This document shows, piece by piece, positions 1 to 5,257 of a stretch of 6,849 bases of DNA. Below the pieces are notes generated by a model, which saw nothing but the letters and a program-made list of their open reading frames with translations, did no database searches and was not told the origin of the DNA. A program made the translations under genes and the position numbers. Each line of letters opens with the position of its first letter. Positions within the stretch are counted from its first letter, which is position 1. This stretch comes from Planctomycetota bacterium (GTDB lineage Bacteria; Planctomycetota; Planctomycetia; Pirellulales; Thermoguttaceae), in NCBI GenBank assembly GCA_023621895.1, contig JAMOAF010000321.1, positions 1 to 6,849 on the forward strand, in the 5' to 3' direction.

Positions 1-80
1 CTGCGCTTCGTTTCCTGCACATGTATATTATTCGCCGAGGCTTCCTGGACGGTCTGCCCGGCCTTCAGGTGTGCATTCTA

Positions 81-266
81 ATGGCTTTCTTCAGCACATT
101 CGCCAAGCAGGGCAAACTCTGGCAGATCGAGGATTCCGCCGCCAGACAGGCGGAAAACGACATGGCAGGCCAGTCGCCTTCGTATATCCGCCTCTATGAC
201 GAAAGCAGCCAGGCACCCACACGCTTGGCTATTGGGACCAGCCAAGAGCGCGCCAAGGCGGCCTAG
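81..266 (+). CDS. Possible small ORF, 61 aa, doubtful
   Basis: This 61-codon frame starts with ATG at 81 and stops with TAG at 264-266. Its codons mostly end in G or C (roughly three quarters by my count), which resembles the real genes nearby. The predicted protein is hydrophilic, has no signal peptide or membrane segment, and matches no family I know. Against it, the only upstream Shine-Dalgarno-like string is AGGT about 10 bases before the ATG, and the frame contains two hairpins (134-155 and 224-246) that look more like non-coding structure. It is listed only so that it is not lost; chance is the likelier explanation. Confidence 0.13.
   Translation: MAFFSTFAKQGKLWQIEDSAARQAENDMAGQSPSYIRLYDESSQAPTRLAIGTSQERAKAA
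134..155. repeat. Hairpin, 7-bp stem
   Basis: TTCCGCC at 134-140 pairs with GGCGGAA at 149-155 around an 8-base loop. The right arm runs into AAAA on the plus strand, but no T-tract follows, so a classical terminator is not supported. It could be a copy of a dispersed intergenic hairpin. Confidence 0.4.
224..246. repeat. Hairpin, 7-bp stem
   Basis: CTTGGCT at 224-230 pairs perfectly with AGCCAAG at 240-246 around a 9-base loop. There is no adjacent T-tract. Its role is unknown; it may be an RNA structure or a chance dyad. Confidence 0.35.
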
Positions 267-310
267 ATTCCGGCGAACGAACGTCGTAATCGTTCACGCC
301 CGAGGGACAG

Positions 311-337
311 CCCCGGCAGGCCAACCCCGGCAGGCCA
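311..337. repeat. Tandem 13-bp direct repeat
   Basis: CCCCGGCAGGCCA occurs at 311-323 and again at 325-337, separated by one A. CGGGG at 342-346 can pair with CCCCG of the second copy (325-329), so this block lying just past the end of the leftward DJ-1/PfpI gene might fold in its 3' untranslated RNA. No T-tract is present. Confidence 0.45.
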
Positions 338-385
338 GCCTCGGGGCACAAACCGCCAGGCAATCGACGGGGCGCTCCGCGCCGA

Positions 386-1075
386 TCAGTTCTTCGCTTG
401 GGCCTTCATTTTGTCGAGGAAGACCTTGAAGAACCGGGTATCGTAGTTGTGCCACGTTCCGGCGCTGACCAGGTTGCCGTCGACGACGCATGGCTCGTTG
501 ACGTACACGCCGCCGGTCTGGGTGATGTCCAGCTCGCATTTGGGCACGGTGGTCGCGCGGCGGCCGCCCTTGAGGCCCCCTGCGGCGGCAATGATCTCGA
601 TGCCGTGGCAGACTACGGCGATCGGCTTGTTCTCGTTGACGAAATGCTCGGTGATCCGCATCAGGTCTTTGTCGTAGCGGAGGTATTCGGGCGCGCGGCC
701 GCCGGAAAGGAAGAGGCCCGCATACTCCTCCGGCTTGACGTCCTTAAAGGCGATCGTGGCCCGGATGTGGTAGCCCTTGGTCTCCTGGGTAATATCCCAG
801 GGCACGTCGCTGTTTGGCGGAACCTCGTGAAGCACCGTGTGGTACAGCCGTGCTTCCGGGCCGGCGACAACGACCTCGTATCCTTCCTCGGCGAGTCGGA
901 AGAAGGGGTAAAGGGTGTCCATCGTCTCGGTGGCGTCGCCGAGCGGCATCAGCACCTTGCCAAGAGGCTTCTTGTCAGCAGCCGGCGCCACGGAAACGGA
1001 CAGGATCAGGCTCGACGCGGCCACCGCGGTAAGCAGGCGCGCGGTCGCTCGGCGAAGTGAGTTTCTGGGATTCAC
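386..1075 (-). CDS. Exported DJ-1/PfpI family protein, 229 aa
   Basis: This is a DJ-1/PfpI-superfamily alpha/beta protein (the PfpI, glyoxalase III and YhbO-like group). The GTG start at 1075 is chosen because AGGAG lies 6 bases upstream and a signal peptide follows at once: basic residues R4-R13, hydrophobic stretch L14-V29, and probable cleavage after A32 or A33. The DJ-1 fold covers about residues 38-222. The nucleophile elbow reads VVCHG, with C156 and H157. E50 aligns with the conserved Glu of the PfpI GFED motif, and LSGGRAPEYLR (123-133) is typical of the family. Members act as glyoxalases, deglycation enzymes or putative peptidases, and which applies here cannot be told. The signal peptide places it outside the cytoplasm, unlike most characterised members. 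It is transcribed away from the MFS cluster and has its own promoter-like site at 1172-1200. The frame stays open upstream to 1423, but that part lacks family sequence. Confidence 0.9.
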   Translation of the reverse strand: MNPRNSLRRATARLLTAVAASSLILSVSVAPAADKKPLGKVLMPLGDATETMDTLYPFFRLAEEGYEVVVAGPEARLYHTVLHEVPPNSDVPWDITQETKGYHIRATIAFKDVKPEEYAGLFLSGGRAPEYLRYDKDLMRITEHFVNENKPIAVVCHGIEIIAAAGGLKGGRRATTVPKCELDITQTGGVYVNEPCVVDGNLVSAGTWHNYDTRFFKVFLDKMKAQAKN

Positions 1076-1081
1076 GGGTGA

Positions 1082-1086
1082 CTCCT
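1082..1086 (-). promoter_or_regulatory. Ribosome binding site fixing the GTG start of the DJ-1/PfpI gene
   Basis: On the minus strand AGGAG lies 6 bases before GTG at 1075-1073. It supports this start over the longer open frame that reaches 1423. Confidence 0.75.
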
Positions 1087-1171
1087 GGTTCTGCGCGGGA
1101 TCGTTATTGAGCGCGCAATCATGCGGCGGGAAAACGCGGGGCCGGCCCACGCGGCACGGAAGGCCAGGGCG

Positions 1172-1200
1172 ATTATGGGTCACGGGAAAGCCCGCGTCAA
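1172..1200 (-). promoter_or_regulatory. Predicted sigma70-type promoter for the DJ-1/PfpI gene
   Basis: Read on the minus strand, TTGACG (1200-1195) and CATAAT (1177-1172) are separated by exactly 17 bases. Each hexamer matches the sigma70 consensus at 5 of 6 positions. Transcription would begin near 1165, leaving an untranslated leader of about 90 bases before the GTG at 1075. This is the best promoter match in the window, but it is a prediction only. Confidence 0.55.
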
Positions 1201-1259
1201 CGTCTTCGGCCCTCCAGCGATTGCCAGTCCCGGGCGCCGCCGCCGCGGTGAGCAGACAG

Positions 1260-1288
1260 TTGCGGGGCCCTGGCGGTTCCGTTATAGT
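1260..1288 (+). promoter_or_regulatory. Candidate promoter for the MFS-DUF1080 cluster
   Basis: TTGCGG at 1260-1265 and TATAGT at 1283-1288 are spaced 17 bases apart. The -10 box matches the consensus at 5 of 6 positions, the -35 at only 3 of 6. Transcription would begin near 1295, giving a leader of about 100 bases to the GTG at 1399. An in-frame ATG at 1297 lies almost on the predicted start point, so a leaderless longer product cannot be excluded. Confidence 0.4.
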
Positions 1289-1385
1289 GTCGCAGAATGC
1301 CGCGTGATGCACAGAGCCACCCGCCGGGAGATCCGCCGGCTGACGTTCGTGCTGAGACCGTTGCCCCCTGCGCCTCCAAAGCTCG

Positions 1386-1391
1386 AAAGGA
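1386..1391 (+). promoter_or_regulatory. Ribosome binding site fixing the GTG start of the MFS gene
   Basis: AAAGGA lies 7 bases before GTG at 1399. The following residues lead directly into the first MFS transmembrane helix, whereas the frame upstream to 1297 adds 34 residues without family character. Confidence 0.6.
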
Positions 1392-1398
1392 CTATCTC

Positions 1399-3051
1399 GT
1401 GTCGGAACCAAAGACGTTGACAAGAGTCCAGTGGTATGTGCTGGGCGCCGCGTTCCTGGGTTGGATGTTCGACGGACTGGAAATGGGCCTGTTTCCGTTG
1501 GCGGCTCGCCCGGCCCTTCGCGACCTGATGGCCGTCGTCATGGATTCGGGCGTTCGGGAGTTTCCGGCGGAGTCCTTGGTCGCGGAATGGTACAGCTTCC
1601 TGGTTGCCGCATTCTTGGTGGGGGCGGCCGCGGGAGGGTTGGTTTTCGGGTGGCTTGGCGACCGCCTGGGGCGGGTGCGAACGATGGCGTTGAGCATCGC
1701 CGTTTACGCTGGGTTCACCGGGCTTTGCTACTTCGCGACGTCGCCGTTGCACCTGCTGTTTTACCGTTTTATGGCTGCGATTGGGATGGGGGGCGAATGG
1801 GCGCTTGGCGTGGCGCTGGTGATGGAGTGTTGGCCCGAAAAACACCGCCCGGTCCTGGCTGGCACGATCGGGGCGGCTGCGAACGTCGGCTTTTTGGGAA
1901 TCTCGATCGTCGCCGTGCTCTTTCAAGTGGATGAGTCAACTTGGCGCTGGATGATGCTCGCGGGGGCACTGCCGGGCATTCTCTGCTTCTTCGTGCTGGT
2001 GTTGATCCCCGAGTCGGAACGGTGGAGAGAATCGGTCAAGACCTCGACTTCCAAGCCGCTCCGCGAGTTGTTTGGCACCCGCCTGGTCAAACCCATGCTG
2101 TTCGGCGTTGTCTTCTCCTCCGTCGCGCTGATCGGCACGTGGGGCGCCGTATCGGGTTTCTTGCCGCCGTGGGCCGATCAGCTTGCCGGTGGCGACCGGA
2201 TTTTGAGCGTCGAGGCCAAAGTTCGGAGCGACGCGGCCGGGCCGATGACGCCCAGACTCTTGGAAGCGAAGGCGGACACCAAAGTAACCGAGAGCGGCCC
2301 CGGCTCCTCGGCGGGCGGTACGGATGGCGGCAAGCCCAAGTATGGCGTGGCCAAGCTGCACACTCTGACAAGTGACGCCGGGCCCGGACAGACCGTCGAA
2401 TACCGCATCAAGGTCACCAACGCCGGCAATCAGCCGGGCACTTCGGTGACGCTGACGGACCGCCTGTCCGGTGAAATCCTTGATCTCGCCTCGGTCAAGA
2501 CGAGCGGTCCCGGACAGGTCGATCTCGACCCGCAAAGCGGCGCCTTGACATGGACGATCGGAGACGTGGAATTCAAGGATCCGCACGCCAAGGGCTGGGT
2601 CCAGACCGTGATCTCGATCGGCGCGATCCTTGGCTGTTACGTAGGCGCCATGCTCGGCAAGTGGATTGGCCGCCGGCCCGCATACTTTGTCTTGTGCGTG
2701 CTGTCGCTGGCCTCCTGCCAGTACCTGTTCCGTTTCGTGGATGCCTACAACCTCTGGTTTGTTGTCGTCACGGGCGTTGTCGGCCTGGTCACCGCGTCGT
2801 TCTACGGGTGGGCGCCGCTTTACCTGCCCGAATTGTTCCCCACGCGCGTGCGGGCGACCGGCCAGGGCGTGAGCTTCAATACCGGGCGAATCCTGGCTGC
2901 CGTCGGCGCCATGTCGACCGGCCAGATGATGAAGCACTTGTTCGAAGGGAGTTATCCCAAGGCCTGCGCGACGATCACGCTGGTTTACATCGTCGGGATG
3001 GTCGTGATCTGGTTCGCGCCCGAAACCAAGGGCAAACCGCTGCCAGAATGA
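1399..3051 (+). CDS. MFS transporter with a DUF11-like domain inserted between TM7 and TM8, 550 aa
   Basis: This is a 12-helix major facilitator superfamily permease of the metabolite/sugar-porter type in the inner membrane. TM1 (about 12-34) carries DGLE. The TM2-TM3 loop has motif A, GWLGDRLGR (84-92). TM4 has RFMAAIGMGGEW (123-134), PESER (204-208) follows TM6, and the second half repeats motif A as GKWIGRR (420-426). PELFPTRVRATG (477-488) precedes TM11 and PETKG (541-545) follows TM12. The TM7-TM8 loop is greatly enlarged: about residues 266-398 form a Gly/Ser-rich linker, then a DUF11-like module with GPGQTVEYRIKVTNAGN (328-344) and a closing LTWTIGD (383-389). Relatives usually have a short loop there. 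The substrate is unknown; downstream DUF1080 genes suggest a sugar, which is inference. The GTG start rests on AAAGGA 7 bases upstream; ATG at 1297 is the alternative. Confidence 0.9.
   Translation: MSEPKTLTRVQWYVLGAAFLGWMFDGLEMGLFPLAARPALRDLMAVVMDSGVREFPAESLVAEWYSFLVAAFLVGAAAGGLVFGWLGDRLGRVRTMALSIAVYAGFTGLCYFATSPLHLLFYRFMAAIGMGGEWALGVALVMECWPEKHRPVLAGTIGAAANVGFLGISIVAVLFQVDESTWRWMMLAGALPGILCFFVLVLIPESERWRESVKTSTSKPLRELFGTRLVKPMLFGVVFSSVALIGTWGAVSGFLPPWADQLAGGDRILSVEAKVRSDAAGPMTPRLLEAKADTKVTESGPGSSAGGTDGGKPKYGVAKLHTLTSDAGPGQTVEYRIKVTNAGNQPGTSVTLTDRLSGEILDLASVKTSGPGQVDLDPQSGALTWTIGDVEFKDPHAKGWVQTVISIGAILGCYVGAMLGKWIGRRPAYFVLCVLSLASCQYLFRFVDAYNLWFVVVTGVVGLVTASFYGWAPLYLPELFPTRVRATGQGVSFNTGRILAAVGAMSTGQMMKHLFEGSYPKACATITLVYIVGMVVIWFAPETKGKPLPE
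2194..2592 (+). other. Segment encoding the inserted DUF11-like Ig-fold domain
   Basis: This part of the MFS gene (residues 266-398) splits the permease cleanly: FLPPWADQLAGG lies just before it and KGWVQTVISIGAILGC, the start of TM8, just after. Residues 266-314 look like a flexible linker rich in A, G, S, K and T. Residues 315-392 have the DUF11 pattern of PGxTVxYxIxVTNxGN, then a threonine-rich strand TSVTLTDRLSG and a final TWTIGD strand. DUF11 modules are known from bacterial cell-surface and adhesion proteins. By standard MFS topology the loop is on the outer face of the cytoplasmic membrane. No inverted ends or target duplication were seen at the borders, and the reading frame is intact. 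Confidence 0.75.
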
Positions 3052-3076
3052 TGAGTCAACCCAACGGAGACCTGTC

Positions 3077-3937
3077 ATGAACCGCCAAGAAGCTGCTTGT
3101 GCGAGCGTTGTTTGTGCACGCGCGGTCCGGCCCGCGCGACTTCGGATGGCGTGCGTTCTCGCCACGATCACCGCGCTGCTGGCGGCCGCAAATGTCCCGG
3201 CCGCCGAGGCGCCGAAGGCGGATGGCGCGGCATTCCACAGCGCCACCGAAGAGAAGCCCGCGGCCGGCCAGCCCGCGGCCGGGGCAAAGGGCGAGAAACC
3301 CAAGGCCGAAGAGAAAAAAGAAGCCGCCAAGCCGAAGGACCCCTACGCCTGGCGAAGCATGTTCGACGGCAAGACGCTCAAAGGCTGGAAGGTCCCCAAG
3401 TTCGGCGGCGATGGCGAGGTCAAGGTCGTCGATGGAGCGATCTCGATCGGCATGGGCGACGGCGTGACGGGGATCGCGTACACGGGCGAGTTGCCCAAGA
3501 TCAACTACGAGTTCCGCATGGAAGCCCGGCGGACGATGGGAATCGACTTCTTCGCCACCACGACTTTCCCGTACAACGAGGACCCGTGCAGCCTCGTGGT
3601 GGGCGGTTGGGCCGGCGCGGTGGTCGGCCTGTCCTGCGTCGATTATTACGACGCGTCCGACAATATCACGACGAAGTACATGTCGTTCAAAGACAAGCAG
3701 TGGTACCGGATTCACATCCGCGTCAGCCAGCAGCGGATCGAGGCTTGGATCGACAACGAGAAGGTGGTGGACCTGGCGACCAAGGGGCACAAGATCTCAA
3801 TTCGCAATGAAGTGGATTTGTGCCGGCCCTTCGGGATTGCCACCTGGTGCACGGAAGGCCAACTGCGAAAACTCGAAATCCGCTCGCTCAAGCCCGAGGA
3901 GGTCGAGGAAATTCCCGTCCGGGATCGCTGGGATTGA
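3077..3937 (+). CDS. Exported DUF1080 / 3-keto-disaccharide hydrolase-family protein, copy 1, 286 aa
   Basis: This protein belongs to the DUF1080 family (PF06439, LamG-like jelly roll), some members of which hydrolyse 3-keto-glycosides. The ATG at 3077 has GGAG 7 bases upstream. A long signal peptide follows, with hydrophobic stretch about 24-38 and cleavage near A43 (VPAA|EA). Residues 44-88 are a low-complexity Lys/Glu/Ala/Pro linker that includes a duplicated PAAG. The domain covers about 90-271: MFDGKTLKGW (95-104), TGELPKINYE (136-145), DFFATTTFP (157-165), GGWAGAVVGLS (176-186), KQWYRI (207-212) and GIATW (253-257). The tail is acidic then basic (EEVEEIPVRDRW). It starts 25 bp after the MFS gene and precedes a paralogue, so it is probably co-transcribed with both. 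It should be periplasmic or secreted. Substrate and catalytic residues cannot be named from sequence, and a purely carbohydrate-binding role is possible. Confidence 0.87.
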   Translation: MNRQEAACASVVCARAVRPARLRMACVLATITALLAAANVPAAEAPKADGAAFHSATEEKPAAGQPAAGAKGEKPKAEEKKEAAKPKDPYAWRSMFDGKTLKGWKVPKFGGDGEVKVVDGAISIGMGDGVTGIAYTGELPKINYEFRMEARRTMGIDFFATTTFPYNEDPCSLVVGGWAGAVVGLSCVDYYDASDNITTKYMSFKDKQWYRIHIRVSQQRIEAWIDNEKVVDLATKGHKISIRNEVDLCRPFGIATWCTEGQLRKLEIRSLKPEEVEEIPVRDRWD

Positions 3938-3962
3938 CGCCTGCCGGAGACTCCGCCAGGCG
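3938..3962 (+). repeat. Near-perfect 25-nt dyad between the two DUF1080 genes
   Basis: The dyad begins on the base after the stop codon of the first DUF1080 gene. CGCCTG (3938-3943) pairs with CAGGCG (3957-3962), one C-C mismatch follows, then CGGAG (3945-3949) pairs with CTCCG (3951-3955); in RNA the apical pairs open to leave a small loop. No T-tract follows, so it is more likely an RNA-stabilising or attenuating hairpin inside the operon, or a dimeric protein-binding site, than a full terminator. The next gene's ribosome binding site starts 18 bases beyond it. Confidence 0.55.
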
Positions 3963-3979
3963 CACAAGCGCTCGCCGCC

Positions 3980-3986
3980 AGGAGGT
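3980..3986 (+). promoter_or_regulatory. Strong ribosome binding site of the second DUF1080 gene
   Basis: AGGAGGT, a full Shine-Dalgarno match, lies about 6 bases before ATG at 3993. It decides the start: the frame is open back to 3807, but the sequence before 3993 overlaps the first DUF1080 gene in another frame and has no family character. Confidence 0.85.
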
Positions 3987-3992
3987 AATGCC

Positions 3993-4772
3993 ATGGTCCG
4001 ATTCCGCAGTTCTGTTTCTTTTCGCGCACCTGCCATCGTGGCGTTTGCAGCGCTGGGTCTCGCGCTCGGCGCGATCTCCGCTCCGGCCGAGGAGGCGAAA
4101 CAGGCGCCCGGGGCCAGGCCGCAAGCCGGCGCAAAGGGGGGGCCAGAAGCGAAACAGCCCGACAAGGAAGGCTGGATCAGCCTGTTCGACGGCAAGTCGC
4201 TCGGTGACTGGAAAGTCGTCGCCGAGGCGGACTTCGAGCGCCACGGAGAGGTTCTTGTCGAGGATCGGCAGATCCTTCTGAAGGCGGGCTTGCCGGCCAC
4301 GGGGATCAAGTGGACCGGCAAGTTTCCGAAGATCGATTACGAGATCGCCTTGGAGGCGATGCGGGTGGAAGGGGACGATTTCTTCTGCGGGCTGACATTC
4401 CCGGTGGGAGACAAGTGGCTGACGCTCGTCTGCGGCGGTTGGGGGGGGCAGGCCACGGGCCTTTCGAACATCGATGGCGATTCGGCGATCGACAACGAGA
4501 CCTGCACCTTCCAGGAGTACAAGCAGAAACAGTGGTACCGCATCCGCGTGCGGGTGGCCAAGGATCGAATCAGTGCCTGGCTCGACCAGGAGCGGATCGT
4601 CGACCTGGAATGGGCCAAGCGGCAGCTTTCGATCCGCTGGGAGGTCGAGCCCACGCAGCCCTTGGGAATCGCCACCTGGTACACCACCGCGGCGCTGCGG
4701 AACATCCGCTTCCGCCCCCTGGCCGCAAAACCGGACGCGAGCCCGAAAGAACCGGGCGCGAAACGCGAATAG
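3993..4772 (+). CDS. Exported DUF1080 / 3-keto-disaccharide hydrolase-family protein, copy 2, 259 aa
   Basis: This is a paralogue of the preceding gene, from the same DUF1080 (PF06439) family. The signal peptide has R3-R11 as its basic region, hydrophobic stretch A14-A27 and cleavage near APA|EE at 32. A short Ala/Gly/Lys/Pro linker runs to about 58. The domain covers about 60-243: LFDGKSLGDW (64-73), TGKFPKIDYE (108-117), DFFCGLTFP (129-137), GGWGGQATGLS (148-158), KQWYRI (179-184), RISAWLDQERIVDL (192-205) and GIATW (225-229). These blocks align one-to-one with copy 1, pointing to a tandem duplication, while the intervening loops differ (KWLTLVC against DPCSLVV), which suggests different substrates. 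The C-terminal tail is Pro/Lys-rich. It should act outside the cytoplasmic membrane, probably on the same class of sugar as copy 1. The stop is TAG at 4770-4772, 38 bp before the next gene. Confidence 0.87.
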   Translation: MVRFRSSVSFRAPAIVAFAALGLALGAISAPAEEAKQAPGARPQAGAKGGPEAKQPDKEGWISLFDGKSLGDWKVVAEADFERHGEVLVEDRQILLKAGLPATGIKWTGKFPKIDYEIALEAMRVEGDDFFCGLTFPVGDKWLTLVCGGWGGQATGLSNIDGDSAIDNETCTFQEYKQKQWYRIRVRVAKDRISAWLDQERIVDLEWAKRQLSIRWEVEPTQPLGIATWYTTAALRNIRFRPLAAKPDASPKEPGAKRE

Positions 4773-4800
4773 CTGGTGGGGCAGACTTCCAGCGTGGCGG

Positions 4801-4805
4801 GGAGG
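4801..4805 (+). promoter_or_regulatory. Ribosome binding site fixing a GTG start
   Basis: GGAGG lies 5 bases before GTG at 4811. No ATG occurs in frame before the first membrane segment, so this site decides the start of the small membrane protein. Confidence 0.7.
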
Positions 4806-4810
4806 CGCAC

Positions 4811-5257
4811 GTGGGCTACGAACACACGCAACGAGGGCCCTGGAGATACCTGGGATACCTGGCGGCCGCGGGCATGGTCCCGCTGATCTGGACTGCCGGC
4901 AACGACACTCTGGCGGCAGTGGCGATCGGCGCGGCGGCGCTGCTGGTCGCGGTGGTCTGCGAGGGCTTCTCGCGGCTGACGATCCGCGACGAGGGGGATC
5001 GGCTCGGCGTCTACTTCGGTCCCCCGCCCGTATGGCGAACCCATATCCTGTACCGCGACCTGGTATCGGCCGAGCAAGCGAAAACCACGTTTCTCGATGG
5101 CTGGGGCGTCCACTGGATGCCCGGCCGCGGAATGACGTATAATGTCTGGGGTTTCGACTGCGTGAAGATCAAGACCGCCCGGAGAACGATCCAGCTCGGA
5201 ACCGACGACGCCGGCGGACTGGCGGCGTTTCTTGCAGCCAAGATTGCAGCATCATGA
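4811..5257 (+). CDS. Small two-helix membrane protein with a possible PH-like C-terminal domain, 148 aa
   Basis: I do not recognise a named family with certainty. The protein starts at GTG 4811 (GGAGG 5 bases upstream). It has a short polar N-terminus, two likely transmembrane helices (about 13-28 and 34-50) joined by a tight GND turn, and a soluble domain from about 54 to 148. That domain has alternating strands: SRLTIRDEGDRLGVYFGPP, then HILYRDLVSAEQAKTTFLDGWG, a loop rich in Trp and Gly (97-114), then CVKIKTARRTIQLGTDD, and a final alanine-rich helix (134-147). This order of strands ending in one helix resembles bacterial PH-like domains fused to a two-helix hairpin. With a tight hairpin, both ends would lie on the same side, probably the cytoplasm. 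The stop overlaps the start of the phosphatase gene by 4 bp (ATGA), implying translational coupling. Function unknown. Confidence 0.75.
   Translation: MGYEHTQRGPWRYLGYLAAAGMVPLIWTAGNDTLAAVAIGAAALLVAVVCEGFSRLTIRDEGDRLGVYFGPPPVWRTHILYRDLVSAEQAKTTFLDGWGVHWMPGRGMTYNVWGFDCVKIKTARRTIQLGTDDAGGLAAFLAAKIAAS
5138..5143 (+). promoter_or_regulatory. Perfect TATAAT inside the membrane-protein gene
   Basis: TATAAT sits 110 bases before the phosphatase start. Upstream at 5114-5119 there is only a poor -35 match (TGGATG, 3 of 6) at 18-base spacing. It could be an internal promoter for the phosphatase, or simply codons for Thr-Tyr-Asn-Val in a conserved-looking loop. Confidence 0.2.

Larger units (their letters stand above)
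1..385. other. Left-edge stretch without a convincing gene
   Basis: No ORF here has both a good ribosome binding site and a recognisable product. The stretch contains a hairpin at 134-155, a second at 224-246, a tandem 13-bp repeat at 311-337 and a 5-bp stem (371-375 with 379-383) directly beside the stop of the leftward DJ-1/PfpI gene. The first 80 bases are more AT-rich than the rest of the window, which fits a promoter or untranslated region of a gene beyond the left edge, but no clear -35/-10 pair could be assigned. Confidence 0.6.

Noticed and set aside
1076..1423. N-terminal extension of the DJ-1/PfpI frame back to an ATG at 1423
   Set aside because: The added 116 residues have no family character, would overlap the MFS start, and would bury a clear signal peptide. 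GTG at 1075 has AGGAG 6 bases upstream.
2194..2592. Mobile element or assembly chimera as the source of the DUF11-like insertion
   Set aside because: No inverted ends, transposase or target duplication were seen, the frame is continuous, and base composition matches the surrounding gene. A chimera cannot be fully excluded without read data.
3256..3282. Duplicated GCCCGCGGCCGG as a regulatory repeat
   Set aside because: It encodes PAAGQPAAG in the low-complexity linker of the first DUF1080 protein and is best explained as local repeat expansion within coding sequence.
1936..3330. 464-codon open frame on the minus strand opposite the MFS gene
   Set aside because: The plus-strand frame here has unambiguous MFS motifs and membrane helices. 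The opposite frame reads as Arg/Gly/Asp-rich low-complexity sequence without recognisable domains and is an artefact of high GC.
3807..3992. Upstream extension of the second DUF1080 frame to ATG 3807
   Set aside because: It overlaps the end of the first DUF1080 gene. The signal peptide and AGGAGGT site place the start at 3993.
4310..4810. Upstream extension of the small membrane-protein frame to 4310
   Set aside because: This part overlaps the second DUF1080 gene in another frame and is Arg/Gly-rich shadow sequence. GTG at 4811 has its own ribosome binding site.
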